From Calothrix sp. NIES-4105 (GTDB lineage: Bacteria > Cyanobacteriota > Cyanobacteriia > Cyanobacteriales > Nostocaceae): 64,000 nt of DNA. The stretch is taken from positions 4,539,614 to 4,603,613 of the forward strand of contig NZ_AP018290.1 of NCBI RefSeq assembly GCF_002368415.1, written 5' to 3'. The position numbers were made by a program, and so were the translations under genes. The stretch's first letter is position 1, and every line of letters starts with the position of its first letter. This document shows, one piece after another, positions 35,378 through 42,591 of the stretch. Under the pieces are notes generated by a model, which saw nothing but the letters and a program-made list of their open reading frames with translations, was not told where the DNA came from and made no database searches.

Positions 35378-36271
35378 ATGAGTAATGACCAATATTACGG
35401 ATTATTCGTCGGTTTAATCACCCTAGACTTAATTTATCTTGCCTCATCACCACCCCAAAACAATCAAAAACTTGTAGCTTTAGATTATACGGTGGCAGCA
35501 GGTGGTCCAGCGACTAATGCAGCAGTTGCATTTAGCCATCTTGGAGGTAAGGTGGAATTACTGGGTGTACTTGGTTCACATCCGATGACACAGTTAATTC
35601 GTACCGACTTAGAAAAATACCAAGTTACTATCACCGACTTAGAAGCATCGTTCCAAAATCCCCCTCCAGTATCATCAATTATTGTCACCCAAACCACAGG
35701 GCAAAGAGCAGTAATATCTATAAATGCCATCAAAACTCAAGCTAGTCCTACTGCATCAAAAGATATTCTCGAAAATCTTGAAGCTAATACAGATACATAT
35801 ATAGATATAATTATGATTGACGGACATCAAATAGAGGTAAGTTACCAGATAGCTCAACTAGCCAAAGCCAAAAATATCCCTGTAGTCATCGACGGTGGAA
35901 GTTGGAAACCTGGATTTGAGAAAATCTTACCCTTCGTAGACTTCGCCATCTGCTCTGCAAACTTTCATCCTCCTAATTGTCGCACTGAACAAGATACTTT
36001 TGCTTACCTAGAGCAGATGGGGATACCTAATATTGCTATTACACATGGGGAACAACCTATTTCTTGCTTCATCGAAAAAGAAATTTTTACTATAAATGTT
36101 CCAAGTATCCAACCAACTGATACTCTAGGAGCGGGAGATATTTTTCACGGTGCTTTTTGTTACTATATCCTTCAGTATAGTTTTACCGAAGCTCTTAGTT
36201 TATCAGCAAAAGTAGCTGCTCGTTCATGCCAGTATTTTGGCACACGCCGTTGGTTAGAGTTGGAATCTTAA
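35378..36271 (+). CDS. PfkB family sugar kinase
   Basis: A 297-residue ribokinase-like enzyme. Motifs: N-terminal GGPATNAAVAFSHLGGKVEL and C-terminal PTDTLGAGDIFHGAFCYYIL with the catalytic Asp. The substrate is not determined; it could be a nucleoside, ribose or other sugar. It is followed by the CysQ-like gene 5 bp after its stop and is likely co-transcribed with it. Confidence 0.9.
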   Translation: MSNDQYYGLFVGLITLDLIYLASSPPQNNQKLVALDYTVAAGGPATNAAVAFSHLGGKVELLGVLGSHPMTQLIRTDLEKYQVTITDLEASFQNPPPVSSIIVTQTTGQRAVISINAIKTQASPTASKDILENLEANTDTYIDIIMIDGHQIEVSYQIAQLAKAKNIPVVIDGGSWKPGFEKILPFVDFAICSANFHPPNCRTEQDTFAYLEQMGIPNIAITHGEQPISCFIEKEIFTINVPSIQPTDTLGAGDIFHGAFCYYILQYSFTEALSLSAKVAARSCQYFGTRRWLELES

Positions 36272-36276
36272 ATTAA

Positions 36277-37140
36277 ATGAAAAATCTACAAGAAATTTTA
36301 GAAATTGCCCGTCCTATCACTTGGAATGCTGCGGATATTCTACGTGGGTATTATCAAGGAACTAGGCGCCAAGATTTAGACATACAATATAAAAATAGTT
36401 CTACTGATGACCCAGTAACAGCAGCGGATATTGCGGTTAGTAATTACCTAATTGAAAACCTGCAAGCAGAATTAGGTTCGGAGGATTTTGGTTATATCAG
36501 TGAGGAAACTTACCAAGGTGAGCAAGTTAAAAATGAATTCGTATGGATAATTGACCCCTTAGACGGAACGCGCGATTTTATCGATAAAACTGGAGAATAC
36601 GCAATTCATATAGGTTTAGTCAAAGAAAACCGTCCTATACTAGCACTAGTTGCAGTTCCCGAAGCTGAAAAAATATACTATGCGACTCTTGGTAACGGTA
36701 CATTCGTAGAAACGCGCACAGGGGATATTCAACGGTTGCAAGTCTCAACGCAAAACAAAATCGAAGATTTAACCGTTCTTGTCAGTCGTTCGCATCGCAG
36801 CAAACCATTAGATTACATCTTAAGCAAATTACCCTGTCAAACCCATAAAAACGTAGGTAGTATCGGCTGTAAAATAGCCACTATCGTCGAACAACAAGCA
36901 GATGTCTATATTTCACTCTCTGGAAAATCGGCGCCTAAAGACTGGGATATAGCGGCGCCGGAGTTGATATTATCTGAAGCGGGTGGTAGATATACTCGAT
37001 ACGATAATTCTACATTGCTATATAACACAGAAGATATTAATAAATGGGGCGGTTTGCTAGCAAGTAATGGTAAATATCACGATATATTATGCCAAGAAGC
37101 TACAAATCTGTTAAAAGAGTTTGAAAATATTGCCACTTAG
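36277..37140 (+). CDS. cysQ: 3'(2'),5'-bisphosphate nucleotidase / inositol monophosphatase family (CysQ-like)
   Basis: A 287-residue Mg-dependent phosphatase. The metal-binding motifs are present: Glu in SEETYQGE, IDPLDGTRDFIDKTGEYAIH, and the late DWDIAAPELILSEAGG. CysQ enzymes hydrolyse PAP from sulfate assimilation; related inositol phosphatases cannot be excluded. It follows the PfkB kinase gene with a 5-bp gap. The length and order fit the family. Confidence 0.85.
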   Translation: MKNLQEILEIARPITWNAADILRGYYQGTRRQDLDIQYKNSSTDDPVTAADIAVSNYLIENLQAELGSEDFGYISEETYQGEQVKNEFVWIIDPLDGTRDFIDKTGEYAIHIGLVKENRPILALVAVPEAEKIYYATLGNGTFVETRTGDIQRLQVSTQNKIEDLTVLVSRSHRSKPLDYILSKLPCQTHKNVGSIGCKIATIVEQQADVYISLSGKSAPKDWDIAAPELILSEAGGRYTRYDNSTLLYNTEDINKWGGLLASNGKYHDILCQEATNLLKEFENIAT

Positions 37141-37207
37141 TAAGATTTTTTGTGCCGTTGATTGCGATATCGTAGTAACCAATCGCACCAGTAAATAACA
37201 TTCATCA

Positions 37208-38923
37208 ATGCAACGATTTAATCCAAACATATTCAAAGAGTTCTGGTCAATCGCAAAGTCCTACTGGTCAAGCGAGGAAAAATGGCACGCACGCGGGTTA
37301 CTGCTTTTGGTCGTCCTGTTGTCCTTGAGCTATACAGGACTTAGTGTGCTGCTTAACAACAAGCGAGGTGCGCTAATCTCGGCACTGTCTACTCAAGATG
37401 AAGCTAGATTTTGGCAAACGATTTTGATCTTTGCTGGGACATTAGTTATTTATGCACCGCTCTATGCAGGCTATGTTTATTTGCGCTCACGGTTGGGTTT
37501 ACAGTGGCGCCGATGGCTTACCAACCATTTTATTGAGCGCTACTTTGAGAATCGAGCATATTATAACTTAAATTATTCTGATGCCAACATTGATAACCCT
37601 GACCAACGTATTGCTGAAGATATCAAAAGCTTTACCCAAGAGTCGCTAACGCTACTGTTGGCGGTAGTTGATTCGGTGTTAGCGGTGGGCGCCTTTAGCG
37701 GCGTACTTTGGGGTATTTCTAGGCCGTTAATCTTGTTTTTAGTGTTTTACGCGCTGGTTGGCACCTTGATGACAGTTGGGGTATTCGGGAAGCCCTTAGT
37801 GCGACTCAATTTTGAACAGCTTAAAAAAGAAGCCAATTTCCGTTTTAGTTTAGTGCGAGTGCGAGAAAATGCTGAAGCAATCGCTTTTTACCACGGAGAG
37901 CAGCGTGAGTCGGATCAAATTAAAGACAGATTTGTAGAAGCCTTTGATAACTTCAAACGCTTAATATTTTGGGAGTTGAATCTCAATATCTTAACCAACG
38001 CTTATGAATTTATTCCCTTCATTCTGCCTGCCATTGTAGTAGCACCAAGCATTTTTGCGGGCGAGTTAGAGGTAGGTAAACTCACTGAGGCACAAGGGGC
38101 TTTCATCCGAGTATTTTTCTCGCTTAACCTAATTGTGGCACGCTTTCAGTCTCTTTCTACTTTCGTCGCGGGTGTCAAGCGCTTGCACACCTTTTCGGAG
38201 TCTTTGGATATCGGCTTAACCGTTAAGGAACCTGACTCCACTGAACAGACAACTATTAAAACTGAAATTGCCGATAGCCTTGTGCTAGAAGATGTAACGC
38301 TACAAACGCCTAACCGTCAAAGGACTTTGGTAGAGGGTTTATCTATAAAGCTATCAAAAGGCGAAGGAATGCTTGTGAGCGGCCCTAGCGGGTGCGGGAA
38401 GAGTTCTTTGTTAAGAGCGATCGCCGGACTGTGGGATGCAGGAACAGGTACTATTAAACGACCGACCCTTGACCAAATACTGTTTTTACCACAGCGGCCT
38501 TACATGATTTTAGGGACGTTACGGGAGCAAATGCTGTATCCAAATATGGATGCGACAGTTGAAGATTCGCAGCTAAGGCAAATTTTGATTCAGGTAAATT
38601 TACCCGACCTAGAGCAAAGAAGTGGAGGTTTCAACGTTGAACAAAACTGGGCGGAGGTTTTATCTTTAGGAGAGCAGCAACGCTTAATTTTCGCGCGTCT
38701 TTTGCTCAATAAACCTAGCTATGCCATTTTAGATGAGGCGACCAGCGCTCTCGATCTCGAAAATGAAAAACATTTATATCAACAGCTACAAGATGGTATA
38801 ACATTTTTGAGCGTTGGACACCGAGAAAGCTTGACCGAGTATCACCAGTATATTTTAGACTTTAGTACGGCTCCAACCTTGTCGCTAAAGAATTCTGAAA
38901 CTCCACCTAGTGCAAGCTTCTAA
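37208..38923 (+). CDS. ABC transporter, fused membrane and ATPase domains (SbmA/ABCD-like)
   Basis: A 571-residue half-transporter. Residues 1-330 are membrane helices including the SbmA/BacA-like segment GLQWRRWLTNHFIERYFENR and DNPDQRIAEDIKSFTQESLT. The ATPase domain has Walker A GPSGCGKSS, a degenerate signature LSLGEQQ, and Walker B YAILDEATSALD with the switch His in SVGHRES. Relatives import peptides or move lipid-CoA compounds; the substrate is unknown. The gene has the only GCGATCGC seen (38417-38424), unlike its neighbours, and less AT-biased codons, which hints at later arrival. It lies 67 bp after the CysQ gene. Confidence 0.85.
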   Translation: MQRFNPNIFKEFWSIAKSYWSSEEKWHARGLLLLVVLLSLSYTGLSVLLNNKRGALISALSTQDEARFWQTILIFAGTLVIYAPLYAGYVYLRSRLGLQWRRWLTNHFIERYFENRAYYNLNYSDANIDNPDQRIAEDIKSFTQESLTLLLAVVDSVLAVGAFSGVLWGISRPLILFLVFYALVGTLMTVGVFGKPLVRLNFEQLKKEANFRFSLVRVRENAEAIAFYHGEQRESDQIKDRFVEAFDNFKRLIFWELNLNILTNAYEFIPFILPAIVVAPSIFAGELEVGKLTEAQGAFIRVFFSLNLIVARFQSLSTFVAGVKRLHTFSESLDIGLTVKEPDSTEQTTIKTEIADSLVLEDVTLQTPNRQRTLVEGLSIKLSKGEGMLVSGPSGCGKSSLLRAIAGLWDAGTGTIKRPTLDQILFLPQRPYMILGTLREQMLYPNMDATVEDSQLRQILIQVNLPDLEQRSGGFNVEQNWAEVLSLGEQQRLIFARLLLNKPSYAILDEATSALDLENEKHLYQQLQDGITFLSVGHRESLTEYHQYILDFSTAPTLSLKNSETPPSASF

Positions 38924-38973
38924 CAATCTTTCTTAAGCAGGTATTGTAAAAGTAGGACAGGCGGTTAGCTATC

Positions 38974-39912
38974 CTACAAGAATTCATTAATTTGGTTTAA
39001 AAGTTTAGCATGAAACTCCCAAGGTAAATTATCTACCGTTAAACTTGCTTCGCCTGTAACTCCATCTGCTGCTAAATTATCACTAACTACTGTATGTAAA
39101 ATCTTAAATTCAACCTCCGGCTTCAATTGTTCTTTAATAACACTTTTCCACTCTGGTTTAAGTAAAGCGCAAGCGCATAAAAAAGCATCTGCACCCCAAT
39201 TAGAAACACCACAAACAATTAAATAATCGCAACTTGTAACACAAGCAATTCTCTCACCATATCGAATACTTTTAGAAATAACTTCTCTAGGAATTTTACC
39301 CATCCCTAGTTCATTACCACCATCACCAATACCAATATAAGTAATGTCAGGCAAATTAAATAATAAATGTAAAGGCGCCGTGTGAGCAGTAATATCTTGT
39401 CCGCGCATATTGCGAATAATCCCATCATAACCTGGGCCTGGACGCTCAATCGAAATAACATGCGTTATGGGAGTTTCCAAACACTTCCAAGCATCTAATA
39501 TCGGAGTTATCACTTCATGATGTGTACTTGGTACTACAGGGACAATATCAAATTCAACATTACATGGCACACCAGCAGCAACAGCAGCACTTTTAATGGC
39601 TGGAAAACAATATGAATCTGTAACTATTCTTACCATTACTCCATTATGCATTAAGCTGGCAGCCAACTGCACGCTGCCTATCAAACCATCAGTCTCAGCT
39701 ACAGGTGGATTCGTATGAGGCAAGAAAAATCCAGTGATAATTGCTACATATGGTGATGAATGATTAACTATTGAACTAGCGGCGCCTAAAAGTTCTCCTT
39801 GAGTTACATTTACAAGCGCCTGTATACCTCTACCTACATCTCGCGCGCAGATAGCTTGTAACTGAGCAATTTTGTCTAAACTTTCTTGGGTGTGTGTTGA
39901 ATGAGTAAGCAT
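38974..39912 (-). CDS. D-glutamate cyclase, C-terminal-type (DUF4392) protein
   Basis: A 312-residue protein matching the DUF4392 family, the C-terminal module of vertebrate DGLUCY, which turns D-glutamate into 5-oxo-D-proline. Visible family stretches are IITGFFLPHTNPPVAETDGL, SIERPGPGYDGIIRNMRG, GIGDGGNELGMGKI and CGVSNWGADAF. The DUF1445 gene, encoding the other DGLUCY module, is 1.7 kb to the right on the same strand (41576-42346). In between lie four small genes. Whether the two act as one enzyme is inferred. Confidence 0.82.
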   Translation of the reverse strand: MLTHSTHTQESLDKIAQLQAICARDVGRGIQALVNVTQGELLGAASSIVNHSSPYVAIITGFFLPHTNPPVAETDGLIGSVQLAASLMHNGVMVRIVTDSYCFPAIKSAAVAAGVPCNVEFDIVPVVPSTHHEVITPILDAWKCLETPITHVISIERPGPGYDGIIRNMRGQDITAHTAPLHLLFNLPDITYIGIGDGGNELGMGKIPREVISKSIRYGERIACVTSCDYLIVCGVSNWGADAFLCACALLKPEWKSVIKEQLKPEVEFKILHTVVSDNLAADGVTGEASLTVDNLPWEFHAKLLNQINEFL

Positions 39913-39952
39913 AGCGAATTTAGATCAAAGGTTTGTACGTACCCACACAGTT

Positions 39953-40333
39953 TTACTGTAGCTCTTCTATAGAAAATATAGGTTTCTTGATACCATGTTT
40001 ATTCTCACCCAGTTTTTCCCATAATTTCAAATCGTATGATTCAAACTTATCATAGTTCCATAGTTCAACCGATGTACACTTTAGCAGAAAGTTATGTGAT
40101 GGCTCTTTCATAATTAGAGTTTCTGCATCCAGTATCACATAAACTTTATCTACATCTATATACCCATCAAATTCAATAAAATCACAGTTATAACAGACTA
40201 AAAATACTCTTTCTTTCCCTTTCCCCTTATTAATTTCAAACAAAAATAAATCGTCCCATCTGTCATACCGAAATAGAGTTGCTGTTGCACCAACCAATGA
40301 CGGAAAATCTTCTATATTTTTTTTAGTAGACAT
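39953..40333 (-). CDS. Small hypothetical protein, paralogue 1
   Basis: A 126-residue protein. Its core SLVGATATLFRYDRWDDLFL resembles VGTKATLFAYSPGFRELYVY in the adjacent gene (40434-40790), followed by matching strands. Predicted mostly beta. No signal peptide. I know no function. It lies between the DUF4392 gene (41 bp downstream) and its paralogue, so it may have arisen by duplication. Confidence 0.55.
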   Translation of the reverse strand: MSTKKNIEDFPSLVGATATLFRYDRWDDLFLFEINKGKGKERVFLVCYNCDFIEFDGYIDVDKVYVILDAETLIMKEPSHNFLLKCTSVELWNYDKFESYDLKLWEKLGENKHGIKKPIFSIEELQ

Positions 40334-40433
40334 CTTTAATCACCATCAATATCTAAGTAAAAATTACGATTTCTGTTAATTGAATATCGAAAAAAATAGT
40401 TTTGTCATTTGGTATTTTAACATGAATATAGTT

Positions 40434-40790
40434 TTAAGCATTTACTATCTCTTGACCATCTAGAATTTCTAAAACACCAAAAAAAGGACAAATTACTTCA
40501 AAGTAATTTCGGTCATATATTTTATAGTAACGAGGAGAATTTATTCGTTTTCCTTTCGTCTCTACTTCTATTTTAAGACCTCCAAAAAACCACTCTTTAC
40601 AAGTTTTTACATAAGTTATATTAGCAAATTTTAAGACAAAATATCTACCGTTTTTTTCAAAATATACATACAGTTCTCGAAAACCAGGACTATAGGCAAA
40701 TAGTGTAGCTTTTGTACCAACAAAATAATTTGTAATTTCTTGAAAATTCTTAATTTTTTGTTCGCTATCTATATGAATATTTGAATTCAT
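40434..40790 (-). CDS. Small hypothetical protein, paralogue 2
   Basis: A 118-residue protein similar along most of its length to the 39953-40333 product, notably in EITNYFVGTKATLFAYSPGF and the YFEVICPFFGVLEILDGQE end, which correspond to FLLKCTSVELW-type stretches in the other. Predicted beta-rich cytosolic. No family recognised. The spacing of 100 bp and same orientation suggest a tandem duplication. Location beside a putative toxin pair makes an immunity or decoy role conceivable but unproved. Confidence 0.5.
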   Translation of the reverse strand: MNSNIHIDSEQKIKNFQEITNYFVGTKATLFAYSPGFRELYVYFEKNGRYFVLKFANITYVKTCKEWFFGGLKIEVETKGKRINSPRYYKIYDRNYFEVICPFFGVLEILDGQEIVNA

Positions 40791-40901
40791 TCTATCTACT
40801 CCTTAAAGGGAATATATATGTATTTTTGAAGGACAAAGATATTTAAAGATGCTAACCACATGTAACAAAATTTATTAAAGATGAATTATAATACTGACTG
40901 A

Positions 40902-41249
40902 ATGCCGAAAACGTCAATACCTTTGTATCGCCAGGGCAACGCAGCATCCCCTCGTATGGATAACGTCAGACCAGGTAAAGATGTCGCAACATTTTCGGAT
41001 GAGGGTGTTATTTGGGTCTTGACTACTTTGACAGATAGTACTTTACCAGGTGGTATTTCAACTTTTGCAAGTCTTGGGCGAGGGAAAAACTGGTGGAAAT
41101 TAGACTCTGGTATCGACATTCCAACAGAGCTAAAATTAGTTAACGACCACAATAGTCATTGGTTATGGCAACCAAGTAGCATTATGCCGATAGAGGAGTA
41201 TAAATTAGCACTGCGACAAGTGGGACAATTATTTTATAAAATTAATTAA
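40902..41249 (+). CDS. Putative Tse2-like ADP-ribosyltransferase toxin
   Basis: A 115-residue protein with the pattern of Tse2-type toxins: LYR (Arg10) near the N-terminus, GGISTF (residues 50-55), a W-K-L strand, then IPTELKLVNDHN (73-84) and HWLWQPSSIMP (86-96). Pseudomonas Tse2 shows GGTSVF, IPPDLKVKQD and HYTIMP in the same order. The immediate downstream gene looks like Tsi2. A TATAAT box at 40887-40892, only 10 bp upstream of the ATG, suggests leaderless transcription. No secretion genes are nearby, so a toxin-antitoxin role is likelier than an effector. Similarity is recognised by eye, not by search. Confidence 0.55.
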   Translation: MPKTSIPLYRQGNAASPRMDNVRPGKDVATFSDEGVIWVLTTLTDSTLPGGISTFASLGRGKNWWKLDSGIDIPTELKLVNDHNSHWLWQPSSIMPIEEYKLALRQVGQLFYKIN

Positions 41250-41285
41250 TATAGATATAGTTTGAGATATTCTAGGTAACTAATA

Positions 41286-41534
41286 ATGAAACTTTCATTC
41301 AAAGATATTCAATTTATTATTGAAGCACTTAATAATTTAATTAGTACTTATGAGCAACGTCTTGATAGTGAAGATATTCACGAGGATGAAGCTTCTGATA
41401 TAGGCAATGATTGTATGTTTTTGGAAGCTTTACGTGACGATTTAGTCAAAAACTTGAAACATAATATCATAGAGACACAAGTTAGCTTATCTTCAAATTT
41501 GCCAAATATAGAAATTGAAGCAGCAGAGATTTGA
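41286..41534 (+). CDS. Putative Tsi2-like immunity/antitoxin protein
   Basis: An 82-residue acidic helical protein starting MKLSFKDIQFIIEALNNLIS. The helix pattern, the acidic loop LDSEDIHEDEASDIGNDC and the LEALRDDLVKNLK stretch resemble the 77-residue Tsi2 immunity protein that binds Tse2. A clear AGGTAA site precedes the ATG. The 36-bp gap and shared orientation imply an operon with the toxin-like gene. The resemblance is weak in sequence; pairing is the main argument. Confidence 0.5.
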   Translation: MKLSFKDIQFIIEALNNLISTYEQRLDSEDIHEDEASDIGNDCMFLEALRDDLVKNLKHNIIETQVSLSSNLPNIEIEAAEI

Positions 41535-41575
41535 TAACCAATGGTTATCAAATTTAAATAGAACATGAGTGCTAC

Positions 41576-42346
41576 TCATAACTCTTTTATATCAGTTATA
41601 AACATATGTCCGGGTGCATGGGTAATGGCAATTTCAGGTTTTGCTTGTAGTAAGGCAACTTGGGGGGTGACGCCACATGCCCAAAAGACAGGCGCCTCTC
41701 CTGGATAAATTGTGACTGCATCCCCAAAGTCGGGTTGGTCGATGTCGGTAATACCTATTGCTGCTGCGTCTCCCCAATGTATCGGCGCCCCATGCGATAA
41801 AGGAAAACGGCTAGTTATTTGCACACTTTTAATTGCATCTGCTGGTGTTAAAGGACGCATTGAGACAACTAAGTTACCAGAAAATATTCCCGCACTTTGA
41901 CAGGCAATGTTAGTTTTGTACATTGGTACATTTTTACCTTCTCCGATATGACGCACAGGAATATTTGCATTTAACATTGCTGCTTCAAACGAAAACGAAC
42001 AACCAATCAAAAATCCAACGAAATCATTACGCCATAAATGTTTAATATCATTTACTTCCTCAATCATTTCACCGTGGCGCCATACTCGGTAGCATGGTAA
42101 ATCTGTTCGCAAATCAGAATTCGGCGCCACATATCGCGCTTCCGGGTCGCCAACTTCGGTAACATCTAATACTGGACAAGGTTTCGGGTTACGGTGGCAA
42201 AATAGCAAAAAGTCAAATGCTACTGAATAAGGCAAAATAACTAAATTGGCTTGAGTATACCCCGAAGCTAAACCTGGAGTAGGGACTGTTAATTCCCCGG
42301 TTCGACAAAGTTGCCGAACTTCAAATCCTGTAAGCGATTGATTCAT
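41576..42346 (-). CDS. DUF1445 protein (D-glutamate cyclase N-terminal-type module, putative hydro-lyase)
   Basis: A 256-residue protein with the conserved DUF1445 pattern: RTDLPCYRVWRHGEMIEEV, FLIGCSFSFEAAMLNANIP, VSMRPLTPADAIKSVQITSR and GDAVTIYPGEAPVFWACGVT ending in THAPGHMFITD. In vertebrate DGLUCY this domain is fused to DUF4392; here the DUF4392 gene is nearby (38974-39912). Many bacterial copies are labelled 'putative hydro-lyase'. The biochemical role of this half alone is unclear. Confidence 0.85.
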   Translation of the reverse strand: MNQSLTGFEVRQLCRTGELTVPTPGLASGYTQANLVILPYSVAFDFLLFCHRNPKPCPVLDVTEVGDPEARYVAPNSDLRTDLPCYRVWRHGEMIEEVNDIKHLWRNDFVGFLIGCSFSFEAAMLNANIPVRHIGEGKNVPMYKTNIACQSAGIFSGNLVVSMRPLTPADAIKSVQITSRFPLSHGAPIHWGDAAAIGITDIDQPDFGDAVTIYPGEAPVFWACGVTPQVALLQAKPEIAITHAPGHMFITDIKEL

Positions 42347-42591
42347 TTGCTAAACCTCGGCTTTATAGAACTTTACGCTTGTCTCTTACTTCTATGAGTT
42401 ACAATTTATTTCGTCTCGTAATGATTTAATAGCAAATAATTTGAGAATTAGATATAATTACAGTCTGTATCTTAGAAAAATACAAAAGTTACCGTTAAAG
42501 GCTTTATGTGTAGCGGCTAGGTTGGTGTGTATACCTCTAACGGTGAAAAGTTGAAATACTATATATATAAATCTGGTTGTTATTTCCATTT

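Noticed and set aside
40902-41534. Type VI secretion effector locus
   Set aside because: No vgrG, hcp, tss or related genes occur in the window; only a pair remains, so a secretion role is not supported here.
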